A stretch of 64,000 nt of DNA from Salisaeta longa DSM 21114 (GCF_000419585.1 NZ_ATTH01000001.1:2891001-2955000), one strand, 5' to 3'; numbered from the stretch's first letter, positions 9,590 through 19,036 are shown. Numbers and translations are program-made. The notes: generated by a model from the letters alone, not told the origin.

Positions 9590-9976
9590 ATGCCACGAAC
9601 AACGAACAAGCGCAAAAAGCTTCACATAAAGAAGGGCGACCGCGTGATGCTCAACAAAACGATCACCTCGGCCCCCTCTGCGGGCGAGGATCGTGAGAAG
9701 GGCTACATTGGAAAAGTCCTCCGGGTCTTTCCTGAACGCGAGCGCATCATTGTGGAAGGCGTAAACATGCGCGTCTTCCACGAGAAGCCACGGATGGGCC
9801 AGCCCGAGGGCGGCCGCATCGAGCGCGAAGCCCCCATTCACGCCTCCAACGTGAACCCGGTGGACAGCAACGATAACCCGACGCGCATTGGGCGGAAGAA
9901 GATTGAAGATCCGGAAAGCGGTGCAAGCCGCTGGGTGCGGTACGCGAAAACGACCGGCGAAGAACTCGACAACTAA
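9590..9976 (+). CDS. rplX: 50S ribosomal protein L24
   Basis: L24 (128 residues) initiates 50S assembly at the 5' end of 23S rRNA. The N-terminal KLHIKKGDRVMLNKTITS carries the KOW-type beta strand, followed by GYIGKVLRVFPERERIIVEGVN. The C-terminal half has EAPIHASNVNPVD and a zinc-less tail. It is longer than E. coli L24, with an internal insertion around residues 20-35 (TITSAPSAGEDREKG). Confidence 0.95.
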   Translation: MPRTTNKRKKLHIKKGDRVMLNKTITSAPSAGEDREKGYIGKVLRVFPERERIIVEGVNMRVFHEKPRMGQPEGGRIEREAPIHASNVNPVDSNDNPTRIGRKKIEDPESGASRWVRYAKTTGEELDN

Positions 9977-10039
9977 GCGCCTCTGCGCGCCCGCCGCCGC
10001 CGTGCGGCGCATCATCACCTGTAGAACTGCAAACGTGTC

Positions 10040-10606
10040 ATGGCCACTACTCCGCGACTGAAAGAGCGCTATAACGACGAGGTTCGTCCCGACCTGAAAG
10101 ACCAGTTCGGACACAGCAATGTGATGGAGGTGCCCCGCCTCGAAAAAATCTGCATCAACAAGGGCGTGGGCGAAGCCGCCGAGAACCAGAAGGTGCTTGA
10201 CGATGCCATCGACGAGCTGCGCCGCATCACCGGTCAGCATCCGACGGTGCGCCGCTCGAAGAAGAGCATCTCGAACTTTGGGTTGCGGAAAGGCATGCCG
10301 GTGGGCGTGTCCGTCATACTGCGCGACGCGCGCATGTACGAGTTTATGGATCGCCTCACCACGCTTGCGCTCCCCAACATTCGCGACTTCCGCGGCGTGC
10401 CCGACCGTAGCTTTGACGGCCACGGCAACTACACGCTGGGCATCGCAGAGCAAACCATCTTTCCAGAAATTGATGTGGACAAGGTCGACCGCATCAGCGG
10501 CATGGACATCACATTTGTGACGAGCGCCGACACCGACGAGGAAGCCTATGCACTGCTGAAAGGCCTGGGCATGCCCTTCGTACGGCGCGAAGAACAAGCC
10601 GCGTAA
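10040..10606 (+). CDS. rplE: 50S ribosomal protein L5
   Basis: L5 (188 residues) binds 5S rRNA and contacts P-site tRNA. Motifs are [34 protein letters not shown], and the downstream region [20 protein letters not shown], all typical. The C-terminus is acidic before a final RREEQAA. The start ATG at 10040 follows acgtgtc. It lies between rplX and rpsN, the standard spc order. Confidence 0.97.
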   Translation: MATTPRLKERYNDEVRPDLKDQFGHSNVMEVPRLEKICINKGVGEAAENQKVLDDAIDELRRITGQHPTVRRSKKSISNFGLRKGMPVGVSVILRDARMYEFMDRLTTLALPNIRDFRGVPDRSFDGHGNYTLGIAEQTIFPEIDVDKVDRISGMDITFVTSADTDEEAYALLKGLGMPFVRREEQAA

Positions 10607-10649
10607 GGCCTGTCCTCCACTGTAGACGAGAATACCGACCCCGACTGTC

Positions 10650-10919
10650 ATGGCTAAAAAGAGCTGGATTGCACGCGAAGAGAAACGCCGCGAGCTGCAC
10701 GAAAAGTACAAAGAGAAGCGCCGTCGGCTGAAAGAAGAGGGCCGCTGGGTGGAGCTGCAAAAGCTCCCGCGCGACTCGAGTCCGGTGCGCCAAAACAACC
10801 GCTGCCCCATCTGCGGGCGCGACAACGGTTTCATCCGTGAGTTTGGCGTGTGCCGCATCTGTTTCCGCGAGATGGCCCTCGAAGGGCGCATCCCCGGCGT
10901 GCGGAAGTCAAGCTGGTAA
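10650..10919 (+). CDS. rpsN: 30S ribosomal protein S14, long form with intact zinc cysteines
   Basis: S14 binds the 30S head near S3 and S10. The protein has 89 residues, the length usual for the zinc-free class, yet it retains two CxxC pairs (RCPICG and VCRICF) separated by [11 protein letters not shown], the ligand set of the short zinc class. The C-terminus [11 protein letters not shown] is conserved. The mixture of long helical N-terminus and intact zinc ribbon is seen directly; zinc binding itself is inferred. Confidence 0.95.
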   Translation: MAKKSWIAREEKRRELHEKYKEKRRRLKEEGRWVELQKLPRDSSPVRQNNRCPICGRDNGFIREFGVCRICFREMALEGRIPGVRKSSW

Positions 10920-10986
10920 GCACCGCGCGGCCCGCGACAGCCCGCGCACACATGCACCATCAGATTTTACAGAACCGAAGACCGTA

Positions 10987-11388
10987 ATGAGTGGAATCTC
11001 CGACCCGGTGGCCGATTACTTGGCACGCATCAAGAACGGGCAACAGGCCAACCATCAGTACATTGACATCCCGGCCTCGCGCCTGAAGCGCGCGATCACC
11101 CAGATTCTGCTGGAAAAGGGATACATCAAAAACTACCTGAACATCGACGACGGGAAGCAGGGGCTGTTGCGCCTGTACCTGAAGTACGATGAGGCCGGCT
11201 TGCCCGCCATCAAGACGCTCGACCGCGTGTCGCGCCCCGGATTGCGCGAGTACGCCAAGGCACAAGAGGTTCCGCGCGTGAAGAACGGGCTGGGCATTGC
11301 CATTTTGTCCACGTCGCGCGGCGTTATGAGCGACAAAGAAGCGCGCCGCTTTAACGTAGGAGGCGAGGTGCTTGCCAAAGTATTTTAA
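10987..11388 (+). CDS. rpsH: 30S ribosomal protein S8
   Basis: S8 (133 residues) binds helix 21 of 16S rRNA and is the spc-operon translational repressor in E. coli. It opens SGISDPVADYLARIKNGQ and ends with the signature GLGIAILSTSRGVMSDKEAR. The ATG at 10987 was preferred over upstream in-frame codons because it gives the normal N-terminus. I did not find an obvious S8-like hairpin in the 43 bp rplE-rpsN or 67 bp rpsN-rpsH spacers, so local autoregulation cannot be claimed. Confidence 0.97.
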   Translation: MSGISDPVADYLARIKNGQQANHQYIDIPASRLKRAITQILLEKGYIKNYLNIDDGKQGLLRLYLKYDEAGLPAIKTLDRVSRPGLREYAKAQEVPRVKNGLGIAILSTSRGVMSDKEARRFNVGGEVLAKVF

Positions 11389-11440
11389 CGCCCCTGCCGG
11401 TTTCACGCAATTCCGCTGACTTCAACGAGGTGACAGACGC

Positions 11441-12025
11441 ATGGCTCGCATAGGCAGCAAGCCGATTCAACTTAATGACAAGGTGACCGTGTCGGTCGAC
11501 AAGGCCAACCGCGTAACCGTACAAGGACCGAAGGGTGAACTGATCGAGCAAATCGATCCGGACATGACCGTGTCGGTCGAGGACGACGCCGTTGTGGTAG
11601 ATCGGCCCACAAACCAGAAGCGCCACCGGGCCTTGCACGGCCTCTCGCGCTCCCTGATCGACAACATGGTCGAAGGCGTAACCAATGGATACAAGAAGCG
11701 CCTCGTGCTAATTGGCGTGGGTTACCGCGCCGAAGTGGACAACGACGGCGTCCTGGAGCTCGCCCTTGGCTACTCGCACCCCATCTTTTTCATGCCGCCC
11801 GAGGAGGTGAGCATCTCCATTGGCGATGCCAAAAGTGTGAGCGTGAGCGGTGCGAAAGACAACGTAACCACCGTTGTAGAGGTGGAGGGCATCGACAAGC
11901 AGTTGGTAGGCCAGGTGGCCGCCAAAATTCGAAGCCTCCGCCCGCCCGAAGTGTACAAAGGCAAGGGCGTGCGCTACGATGGCGAGCACGTATCGCTGAA
12001 AGCCGGTAAGACGGCCGCTCGCTAG
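11441..12025 (+). CDS. rplF: 50S ribosomal protein L6
   Basis: L6 (194 residues) contacts the sarcin-ricin loop region. Two repeated alpha/beta domains are visible. The first runs MARIGSKPIQLNDKVTV to LHGLSRSLIDNMVEGV; the second contains VEGIDKQLVGQVAAKIRSLRPP and the C-terminal KGKGVRYDGEHV signature. A gaggtg sequence eight bases before the ATG is a plausible ribosome-binding site, uncommon in this cluster. The length is modestly longer than E. coli L6. Confidence 0.97.
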   Translation: MARIGSKPIQLNDKVTVSVDKANRVTVQGPKGELIEQIDPDMTVSVEDDAVVVDRPTNQKRHRALHGLSRSLIDNMVEGVTNGYKKRLVLIGVGYRAEVDNDGVLELALGYSHPIFFMPPEEVSISIGDAKSVSVSGAKDNVTTVVEVEGIDKQLVGQVAAKIRSLRPPEVYKGKGVRYDGEHVSLKAGKTAAR

Positions 12026-12097
12026 CCGTAGACCCTGCAACGCCCCACGCAACGGGGCTGCTGACCGGCTCAACATCGAACGATTTATAGCAGACTC

Positions 12098-12457
12098 ATG
12101 GCGAAAGGATCAAAAGAAAAAGCCGCACGCCGCAAGCGTGTGCACGATAGCATTCGGCAGACCATCATGGGAACGTCGCAGCGCCCGCGGTTGTCGGTGT
12201 ACCGCTCGAACAAGTACATCTACGCGCAGCTCATTGACGACCTGAGCGGCAAGACGCTGACCGCAGCATCGAGCCTCGAAGCGGACGTCAGCGGCGAGAA
12301 CCGGACCGAGGAGAGCCGCCACGTTGGCGAGCTCGTGGCCGAGCGTGCCCAAGAGGAAGGCATTACCAAGGCGGTGTTTGACCGCAGCGGCTACAAGTAT
12401 CACGGGCGTGTACGCGCCGTGGCTGAAGGCGCACGCGACGGCGGCCTGCATCTGTAA
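12098..12457 (+). CDS. rplR: 50S ribosomal protein L18
   Basis: L18 (119 residues) binds 5S rRNA with L5. The sequence [21 protein letters not shown] is followed by [15 protein letters not shown] and the C-terminal [24 protein letters not shown], which is typical. The middle portion ([19 protein letters not shown]) is acid-rich. The start ATG follows cagactc and lies 72 bp after rplF. Confidence 0.96.
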   Translation: MAKGSKEKAARRKRVHDSIRQTIMGTSQRPRLSVYRSNKYIYAQLIDDLSGKTLTAASSLEADVSGENRTEESRHVGELVAERAQEEGITKAVFDRSGYKYHGRVRAVAEGARDGGLHL

Positions 12458-12510
12458 CGCCAGCAGGCGCCGCCCCGTAACACTCTGCATCAATTGAAAC
12501 GCAAGCTATT

Positions 12511-13041
12511 ATGGCGAAACGAAACAAAGGCCGCAAGCGCGTCAATGCCGATAAGCGCCAAGAAAATTGGGTGGATCGGCTCGTGACCGTCAACCGCGTG
12601 TCGAAGGTTGTGAAGGGCGGACGCCGCTTCTCCTTCAACACCGTGGTGGTGGTAGGCAACGAAAACGGCCTGGTAGGCACCGGGCTGGGGAAAGCCAACG
12701 ACGTGTCGAGCGCGATTAGCAAGGGCAACGACGATGCCAAGAAGAACCTGATCCGCGTGCCCATCCGCGATGGCACCATCCCGCACGAAGTGGTCGGTCA
12801 GCAGGACTCGGGCCGCGTGCTGCTTAAGCCAGCCGCGCCGGGTACCGGCGTGATTGCAGGTGGCGGTGTGCGCGCCGTGCTTGAGTGCGCCGGGTTGAAG
12901 AATGTGCTCTCGAAGTCATTGGGTACAAGCAACCCGCACAACCAGGTGAAGGCCACCATCAACGCCCTCGCGCAGCTTGAGGACGCCGTGGAAGTGGCCA
13001 AGCGCCGTGGAATTCCGCTGGAGAAAGTCTTCAACGGATAA
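12511..13041 (+). CDS. rpsE: 30S ribosomal protein S5
   Basis: S5 (176 residues) acts in decoding fidelity and mRNA entry. The N-terminal double-stranded RNA-binding domain carries [19 protein letters not shown] with [17 protein letters not shown]. The C-terminal domain has [18 protein letters not shown]. The protein is complete. The ATG follows gcaagctatt. The spacing to rpmD is 32 bp, the shortest spacer among the adjacent ribosomal-protein genes in this window. Confidence 0.97.
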   Translation: MAKRNKGRKRVNADKRQENWVDRLVTVNRVSKVVKGGRRFSFNTVVVVGNENGLVGTGLGKANDVSSAISKGNDDAKKNLIRVPIRDGTIPHEVVGQQDSGRVLLKPAAPGTGVIAGGGVRAVLECAGLKNVLSKSLGTSNPHNQVKATINALAQLEDAVEVAKRRGIPLEKVFNG

Positions 13042-13073
13042 GCTCCGATTCATCGTCTGACCGCGTAACTGCT

Positions 13074-13262
13074 ATGGCAAAGATCAAAATTACACAGGTG
13101 CGGAGCACCAACCGCCGGTCGCAGCGCCAACGAAGAACCATGAAAGCGTTGGGCCTGCGTCGCATTCGGCACACCGTAACGCACAACGACTCGCCGCAAA
13201 TTCGCGGCATGATCGACACGGTGCGTCACCTGGTAACCACCGAAGTGGTGGACGACGCGTAA
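13074..13262 (+). CDS. rpmD: 50S ribosomal protein L30
   Basis: L30 (62 residues) is a small surface protein of the 50S subunit. The sequence KIKITQVRSTNRRSQRQRR is followed by MKALGLRRIRHTVTHNDSP and an end DTVRHLVTTEVVDDA; the single-domain fold pattern is preserved. L30 is absent in some lineages but present here in the expected spot between rpsE and rplO. The start ATG follows taactgct. Confidence 0.94.
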   Translation: MAKIKITQVRSTNRRSQRQRRTMKALGLRRIRHTVTHNDSPQIRGMIDTVRHLVTTEVVDDA

Positions 13263-13330
13263 CTGTACTGTTCATGACGGCTTTTCTTGTGCTACACCAG
13301 CACAGCACAAGCCGATAGCTTCCCAAGATT

Positions 13331-13795
13331 ATGGATTTGAGTAACCTATCCCCTGCTGAAGGGGCCACGACCGATCGCAAGCGCATTGGGCGCGGCGTAG
13401 GCTCGGGCTACGGCGGCCACAGCTCCACGCGGGGCAACAAAGGCCAAAGCAGCCGTTCGGGGTCAAAGAACCGCCCGGTATGGTTTGAAGGCGGCCAAAT
13501 GCCGCTGTATCGCCGGCTGCCCAAGTTCGGGTTCACGAATCCCTTTCGTACCGAATACAGCATTGTAAACGTGGGCCGCCTCGACCGGCTGGTTGATGAG
13601 GGCGTGCTCGATGCCGACGCCGACGTGACGCCGGAGGTGCTTGAAGCCATTGGCGCGGTGCGCAGTGCCGAGCGCGTGAAGGTATTGGGCGATGGCCCGC
13701 TGGAGGCGTCGCTGACGATCAGCGCGCACGCCTTTAGCGACTCGGCCCGCGAAAAAATTGCGTCCGCTGGCGGATCGGCCACGGTGATTGAATAA
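13331..13795 (+). CDS. rplO: 50S ribosomal protein L15
   Basis: L15 (154 residues) is a late assembly protein with a long basic N-terminal arm (RKRIGRGVGSGYGGHSSTRG) that threads into 23S rRNA, then FEGGQMPLYRRLPKFGF and a globular C-terminal part ending ASAGGSATVIE. The start ATG follows cccaagatt. It is placed directly before secY, as in most bacterial spc operons. Confidence 0.96.
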   Translation: MDLSNLSPAEGATTDRKRIGRGVGSGYGGHSSTRGNKGQSSRSGSKNRPVWFEGGQMPLYRRLPKFGFTNPFRTEYSIVNVGRLDRLVDEGVLDADADVTPEVLEAIGAVRSAERVKVLGDGPLEASLTISAHAFSDSAREKIASAGGSATVIE

Positions 13796-13839
13796 GCCGA
13801 GACCCGCACAACGGTCTCACTCACAAACCCCCGCAGGTT

Positions 13840-15162
13840 ATGGCAGGGCTTGCCGAAAGCATTCGTAACATCTGGAAAATTGAGGAGCTGCGCGAGCGGA
13901 TCCTGTATACCCTGGGCATCCTGGTGGTGTACCGCTTGGGCACCTACGTCACGCTTCCGGGCGTTGACGCAGCGCTGCTTGAGCAAATCAACGCACAGGC
14001 CGGGTCTGGGGGGCTGTTTGGCTTCCTGGATATGTTCGTGGGCGGCGCCTTTCGCCAGGCGGGCATTTTTGCACTGGGCATCATGCCGTACATTACGGCC
14101 TCCATTATCATCCAGTTGATGGGGGCGGTGGTGCCGTACTTCCAGAAGCTGCAGCGTGAAGGCGAAGAAGGCCGGCGCAAGATTACGCAGCTTACGCGGT
14201 ATGGCACAGTGGGCATCACGGCGCTGCAGTCCATTGGCTACGCCATTAACCTGCAATACGGCGCGACCGGGCAGGCCATCGTGATCAACTCGACGTTCTT
14301 CATGTTCACGACGGTCCTCACGCTTACGGCAGGTACCGTGTTTGTGATGTGGCTGGGTGAGCGCATCAGCGAGGATGGCATTGGCAACGGCATTTCGCTC
14401 ATCATTATGGTGGGCATCATCGCATTCCTGCCGCAGGCGCTCTTAAACGAGGTAAGCCTGCTGGGCAGCAACATCTTCTTGCTGCTGCTGGAGATTGCCG
14501 TGTGGGTGCTCGTCACCGCGGGCGTGGTGCTGGTGTCGCAGGGCACGCGGCGCATTCCGGTGAAGTATGCGAAGCGCGTCGTGGGCCGCAAGATGTACGG
14601 CGGCACGACGCAGTACCTGCCGCTGCGCGTCAACGCGGCCGGCGTGATGCCGATCATCTTCGCGCAATCCATTATGTTTTTGCCGTCGACGGTGGCGTCG
14701 TTCTTTCCGAACAGCCCCTTCATGCAGATGATGGGGCGCTGGTTCTCTGACATCAGCAGTTGGGGCTACTCGGGCGTGTTCTTCTTCATCTGTGTCTTCT
14801 TCACGTACTTCTACACGGCCATTGCGGTGAACCCGCAGCAGATGGCCGATACGATGAAGCGCCAAGGCGGCTTCATTCCGGGCGTGCGCCCGGGGCGCCA
14901 GACGGCGGAGTTCATTGACAACATCCTCACGCGCATCACGCTGCCGGGCTCGATCTTCCTGGGGCTGGTGGCCATTCTGCCGGCGTTTGCGATGAAGGCC
15001 GGTATCTCGCAGCAGTTTGCGATTTTCTTTGGCGGCACGAGCCTGCTCATTTTGGTGCAGGTTACGCTTGACACCTTACAACAAATTGAAAGCCACTTGC
15101 TCATGCGTCATTACGATGGATTTATGAAGAGCGGTGGATCGGTGCGCGGGCGGCGCGTGTAG
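13840..15162 (+). CDS. secY: Preprotein translocase subunit SecY
   Basis: SecY (440 residues) is the channel of the Sec translocon in the inner membrane. Ten hydrophobic segments can be followed. The first signature region is YRLGTYVTLPGVD and the second lies around GIMPYITASIIIQLM. The loop before the last helices has GVRPGRQTAEFIDNIL. It exports the many lipoproteins and the T9SS clients seen later in the window. secY ends 5 bp before map and lies 44 bp after rplO, so it is co-transcribed with ribosomal genes. Confidence 0.98.
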   Translation: MAGLAESIRNIWKIEELRERILYTLGILVVYRLGTYVTLPGVDAALLEQINAQAGSGGLFGFLDMFVGGAFRQAGIFALGIMPYITASIIIQLMGAVVPYFQKLQREGEEGRRKITQLTRYGTVGITALQSIGYAINLQYGATGQAIVINSTFFMFTTVLTLTAGTVFVMWLGERISEDGIGNGISLIIMVGIIAFLPQALLNEVSLLGSNIFLLLLEIAVWVLVTAGVVLVSQGTRRIPVKYAKRVVGRKMYGGTTQYLPLRVNAAGVMPIIFAQSIMFLPSTVASFFPNSPFMQMMGRWFSDISSWGYSGVFFFICVFFTYFYTAIAVNPQQMADTMKRQGGFIPGVRPGRQTAEFIDNILTRITLPGSIFLGLVAILPAFAMKAGISQQFAIFFGGTSLLILVQVTLDTLQQIESHLLMRHYDGFMKSGGSVRGRRV

Positions 15163-15167
15163 CTCCG

Positions 15168-16031
15168 ATGGGATGGATACGAAGGATCTGGCAACGGTTG
15201 GTTGGACGACACATGGTGCATCTGAAAAGCAAGCGGGAGATTGAGAAGCTGCGGGCCAGCGCCGAGCTCGTCAGCCGTACCCTTGCCGAAGTCGGGCGCC
15301 ACGTGGCCGTCGGTGTAACGACGAACGAGCTTGATGCCATTGCCGAAGACTTCATCCGAACACATGGGGCCGAGCCTGCATTCAAGGGTCATCGGCACGG
15401 AAAAAACGTGTTTCCGGCCACGCTGTGTACGTCAGTTAACGACCACGTCGTGCACGGCATCCCAAGCGATTACGCGCTGCAGCCCGGCGACCTTTTGTCG
15501 GTGGACTGCGGCGTTGTACTCGACGGATTTATTGGAGACAGCGCGTTTACGTTTGCGGTGGGTACCCTCGCGGACGAGGATTACACGCTGTGCCGTGTGA
15601 CGCACGAGGGCCTTAATGCAGGCATTGAAGCGGCGGTTGCCGGGCATCACATTGGCGATATTGGCGCCGCTGTTGAAGCCCGCTGTGCCGATTACGGTAT
15701 TGTGCGCGACTTGTGCGGGCACGGTGTAGGACGCAGCCTGTGGGAACAGCCACAGGTGCCCAATTACGGCAGCCCAGGTACCGGACGCACGCTGCGTAAG
15801 GGCTTAACGATTTGCATTGAGCCCATGATTAACCACGGCACGGCCGAGGTGTACACGGCCGACGACGGATGGACCGTGGCCACGGCCGACGGAACGCGCT
15901 CGGCCCACTACGAACACATGATTGCTGTGCGCGACGGCGCACCTGAAGTACTCAGCACGTTTGACTACATCGAAGACGTCACCGTGCCGCCGTACCTTCG
16001 CCCCGAATCAACTTCTACAGACGATACTTGA
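15168..16031 (+). CDS. map: Methionine aminopeptidase, type I
   Basis: MetAP removes the initiator Met from nascent chains. From ATG 15168 the protein has 287 residues; a second ATG at 15213 (MVHLKSKREIEK) would give the more usual N-terminus and is a serious alternative, since the first 15 residues (basic, with Trp) are not typical. Metal-ligand regions are visible: LSVDCGVVLDGFIGDSAFT with two Asp, HGVGRSLWEQPQVPNYG with His, and TICIEPMINHGTAEV with Glu. The end has AHYEHMIAVRDG. It sits 5 bp after secY and 6 bp before infA, so it is tightly coupled. Confidence 0.96.
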   Translation: MGWIRRIWQRLVGRHMVHLKSKREIEKLRASAELVSRTLAEVGRHVAVGVTTNELDAIAEDFIRTHGAEPAFKGHRHGKNVFPATLCTSVNDHVVHGIPSDYALQPGDLLSVDCGVVLDGFIGDSAFTFAVGTLADEDYTLCRVTHEGLNAGIEAAVAGHHIGDIGAAVEARCADYGIVRDLCGHGVGRSLWEQPQVPNYGSPGTGRTLRKGLTICIEPMINHGTAEVYTADDGWTVATADGTRSAHYEHMIAVRDGAPEVLSTFDYIEDVTVPPYLRPESTSTDDT

Positions 16032-16037
16032 CGTACT

Positions 16038-16256
16038 ATGGCGAAAGAAGAAGCCATCGAACAAGACGGCGAAGTCATTGAGGCTTTGCCCAACGCACAG
16101 TTTCGCGTTGAGCTAGAGAACGGCCACGAGATTCTCGGGCTGCTCTCGGGCAAAATGCGCATGAACTACATTAAGATTTTGCCGGGCGACCGCGTAAAAG
16201 TCGAACTGTCCCCGTACGATCTGTCGAAGGGGCGGATTGTGTACCGTTACAAGTAA
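16038..16256 (+). CDS. infA: Translation initiation factor IF-1
   Basis: IF-1 (72 residues) is an OB-fold protein that occupies the A site during initiation. The sequence [23 protein letters not shown] is followed by [20 protein letters not shown] and [10 protein letters not shown], all family hallmarks. It lies 6 bp after map. The next gene is rpsM after a 74 bp spacer; no rpmJ frame is present in that spacer. Confidence 0.97.
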   Translation: MAKEEAIEQDGEVIEALPNAQFRVELENGHEILGLLSGKMRMNYIKILPGDRVKVELSPYDLSKGRIVYRYK

Positions 16257-16330
16257 GCGTTGTATCACGCGGCGACGCGCACGCACGGCCCCTGGCCGCC
16301 ACTGTTGATTTAGAACCGTATCAGACGTAC

Positions 16331-16711
16331 ATGCCACGTATTGCAGGAGTTGACGTACCGGACCACAAGCACGGCGAAATTGCCCTCACCGAAATTTTCG
16401 GGGTGGGGCGCTCGCGTGCAAACACGATTCTTGAAGAGGCGGGCCTCGACCCGTCGGTGCCGCCCCGAGAGTGGGACGATGCCGATACGCGCGAGGTGCG
16501 TCGTATCATTGAAGAGGAGTACACCGTGGAAGGCCAGCTGCGCACCGAGGTGCAAATGAACATCAAGCGCCTGATGGATATTGGGTGCTACCGTGGGCTG
16601 CGCCACCGCAAGGGACTGCCCGTTAATGGGCAACGCACCCGCACCAATGCGCGCACCCGCAAGGGCCGTCGCAAGACGGTGGCCGGGCGCAAGCAAGCCC
16701 CGCGGAAATAG
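16331..16711 (+). CDS. rpsM: 30S ribosomal protein S13
   Basis: S13 (126 residues) contacts P-site tRNA and the 50S bridge. It begins [19 protein letters not shown], has the helix-two-turn-helix part [19 protein letters not shown], and ends with the basic tail [15 protein letters not shown] typical of the family. An acidic stretch ([19 protein letters not shown]) in the middle is more negative than in non-halophiles. Confidence 0.97.
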   Translation: MPRIAGVDVPDHKHGEIALTEIFGVGRSRANTILEEAGLDPSVPPREWDDADTREVRRIIEEEYTVEGQLRTEVQMNIKRLMDIGCYRGLRHRKGLPVNGQRTRTNARTRKGRRKTVAGRKQAPRK

Positions 16712-16760
16712 CGCGCGGCGCATCGCCAGCCTCCATTCGTTTTAAGGAAGACCTCCAACC

Positions 16761-17165
16761 ATGGCAAAAGAAAAGAAAAAGGGCGGCAAGCGAACCGTCC
16801 GCAAGAAAAACGTTGTTGTAGAGTCGAACGGCCGTGCCTACATCAAGGCCACGTTCAACAACGTGATTGTAACCATCACCGATCAGTACGGCAACACCAT
16901 TTCGTGGGCCAGTGCCGGCAAAATGGGCTTTAAAGGCAGCCGCAAAAATACGCCGTACGCGGCACAGCGCGCCGGTCAGTCGGCTGCGCAAGAAGCCTAC
17001 GACCTGGGCCTGCGACGCGTAGATGTGTTCGTGAAAGGGCCGGGCTCGGGCCGCGAGGGCGCCGTGCGTGCGCTTGACGATGTGGGGCTGGATGTGGCTA
17101 CGATTCGTGACGTAACGCCGCTGCCGCACAACGGCTGCCGCCCGCCAAAGCGCCGGCGCGTCTAA
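16761..17165 (+). CDS. rpsK: 30S ribosomal protein S11
   Basis: S11 (134 residues) lies in the 30S platform near the Shine-Dalgarno/anti-Shine-Dalgarno region. The N-terminus is basic ([18 protein letters not shown]), followed by [19 protein letters not shown] and the C-terminal signature [19 protein letters not shown] sequence aaggaa about 11 bases before the ATG is a weak ribosome-binding candidate. Order rpsM-rpsK-rpsD-rpoA-rplQ matches the alpha operon. Confidence 0.97.
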   Translation: MAKEKKKGGKRTVRKKNVVVESNGRAYIKATFNNVIVTITDQYGNTISWASAGKMGFKGSRKNTPYAAQRAGQSAAQEAYDLGLRRVDVFVKGPGSGREGAVRALDDVGLDVATIRDVTPLPHNGCRPPKRRRV

Positions 17166-17247
17166 CCCCTTCTTGGATGCTGCGTGCCGGGTCGCTGCCC
17201 GGTACCGGCGTCTCCTGACATCGACTATCGATAATTACTATTGAGAT

Positions 17248-17850
17248 ATGGCCCGATACCGAGGACCAAAACAGAAAGTTGCCCGCCGTTTTAAAGAGCC
17301 CATCTTTGGGCCGAGCAAGGCGCTAGAGCGTAAGCCCTATCCGCCCGGACAGCATGGCCGCAACCGCCGACGCCGTGAGAGCGAATATGCGGTGCAGCTG
17401 AAGGAAAAGCAAAAAGCGAAGTACACCTACGGCCTGCTGGAGCGCCAATTCAAGAACCTGTTCGATAAGGCAACGCGCAAACAGGGCGTGACGGGCGAAA
17501 ACCTGCTGCGGTTTCTGGAGGCGCGCCTTGACAACGTCGTGTTCCGGTTGGGCATTGCCCGCACGCGCCGCCAGGCCCGTCAGTTTGTGACGCACGGGCA
17601 CATCATGGTAAACGGCGAGCCGGTCAACATCCCCTCGTACGAGCTGCAGGCGGATGACATCGTGGCCGTACGCCCGAAGAGTCGCCAGTTGGAAGTGATC
17701 AAGGACAACATCGAGCGGCAGCGTCGCAACTACGCTTGGATGGAAATGGACCGCAACGAGATGAAGGGACGGTTCATTGCGCTGCCTGAGCGCGAAGAGA
17801 TCCCGGAAAACATTGACGAGCAGCTCATCGTCGAGCTCTACTCGAAGTAA
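17248..17850 (+). CDS. rpsD: 30S ribosomal protein S4
   Basis: S4 (200 residues) starts 30S assembly and represses the alpha operon in E. coli. The sequence has no cysteine at all, so it is the zinc-free class. The S4 RNA-binding domain is clear ([19 protein letters not shown], then [19 protein letters not shown]). The C-terminal helix is rich in Asn, Glu and Arg. It is followed by a 130 bp spacer, the widest gap in the r-protein region, before rpoA. Confidence 0.97.
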   Translation: MARYRGPKQKVARRFKEPIFGPSKALERKPYPPGQHGRNRRRRESEYAVQLKEKQKAKYTYGLLERQFKNLFDKATRKQGVTGENLLRFLEARLDNVVFRLGIARTRRQARQFVTHGHIMVNGEPVNIPSYELQADDIVAVRPKSRQLEVIKDNIERQRRNYAWMEMDRNEMKGRFIALPEREEIPENIDEQLIVELYSK

Positions 17851-17980
17851 GCGACGCCCGCGATGGCCCGATGCCGCGAGGCCCCGGGCGCGGCCTGCAC
17901 GGCGCCGCTCCGCTATCAGGTGCCGCCGGCGCGCATTCGCATCTTCACCCTACTGCTGATTAGCACGATCAACCGAGCGT

Positions 17981-18964
17981 ATGAACAACTACGGGCTTGA
18001 AATGCCGGAGGGCGTCCAGATTGAAACGATGGACGACCAGTCCGGGCGATTTATCATTGAACCGCTGGAGCAGGGCTTTGGCGTAACCATCGGCAACGCG
18101 CTGCGCCGCGTGCTGCTCTCGTCGCTGCGTGGGCTCGCCATCACGGCCATCAAGATTGACGGGGTGCAGCACGAGTTCTCGACCATCGACGGCGTGACGG
18201 AAGATGTCTCCGACATCATCCTTAACCTCAAGGGCGTGCGCTTCAAAGCAGAGGAGATGAAGGAAGGGCACCTCCACCTGGCGCTTGAGGGCCCCGGTGC
18301 ATGGACCGCTGCCGACATTGCCGACGAAACGTCCGAGTTTGAGGTCCTGAACCCGGAGCAGCACATCGCGACGCTCGCCGAAGATGCGTCCATCAACGTG
18401 GACCTGCGCGTGGGCTTTGGGCGCGGATACGTCCCGTCTGAAGAAAACAAGCGTGAGGACGACCCCATCGGCGTCATTGCCATCGACTCGATCTTCACGC
18501 CGATCAAGAACGTGAAGTACTCGGTGAAGCCAACCCGTGTGGGGCAAAAAATCAACTACGAGCAGCTCACGCTCGACGTGGATACCGATGGATCGGTAAC
18601 GCCCGAAGAGGCCCTTACGCGGGCTGCTTCCATCCTGCGCGATCACGTCGACTTCTTCATCCAGCTCGATGAAGAGCCCGAGCCGGCCGTTGAGGAGCAA
18701 GAAGTGGATGAGGAAGTGAAGCGCATCCGCGACCTGCTGTCGCAGCCGGTGGACGAGCTCGACCTCTCGGTGCGTTCGCACAACTGCCTGAAGGCGGCCA
18801 GCATCAAGAACATTGGCGACCTCGTGCGTCGCGAAGAAAACGAGATGCTGAAGTTCCGCAACTTTGGCCGTAAGTCGCTCCAGGAGCTGAAGGATGTGCT
18901 CGACGAGCGCGGGCTGCACTTTGGCATGAACGTCGAAGAATACCTCGAAGAGGCCACCAACTAA
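17981..18964 (+). CDS. rpoA: RNA polymerase alpha subunit
   Basis: Alpha (327 residues) nucleates RNA polymerase assembly. The N-terminal domain shows EPLEQGFGVTIGNALRRVL and the conserved dimerisation region, plus IFTPIKNVKYSVKPTRVGQ. After an acidic linker (EEPEPAVEEQEVDEEVKR) the C-terminal domain has LDLSVRSHNCLKAASIKNIG and FGRKSLQELKDVL, the region that reads UP elements and activators. The linker is notably acidic. The product is complete at the usual length. Confidence 0.98.
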   Translation: MNNYGLEMPEGVQIETMDDQSGRFIIEPLEQGFGVTIGNALRRVLLSSLRGLAITAIKIDGVQHEFSTIDGVTEDVSDIILNLKGVRFKAEEMKEGHLHLALEGPGAWTAADIADETSEFEVLNPEQHIATLAEDASINVDLRVGFGRGYVPSEENKREDDPIGVIAIDSIFTPIKNVKYSVKPTRVGQKINYEQLTLDVDTDGSVTPEEALTRAASILRDHVDFFIQLDEEPEPAVEEQEVDEEVKRIRDLLSQPVDELDLSVRSHNCLKAASIKNIGDLVRREENEMLKFRNFGRKSLQELKDVLDERGLHFGMNVEEYLEEATN

Positions 18965-19036
18965 TTTCTTGGGATGCAGGCGCCGCCGCCTGCGTTGGCC
19001 CCTGCCCCTTGAAACCTGAGAATCAACTATATTGCC

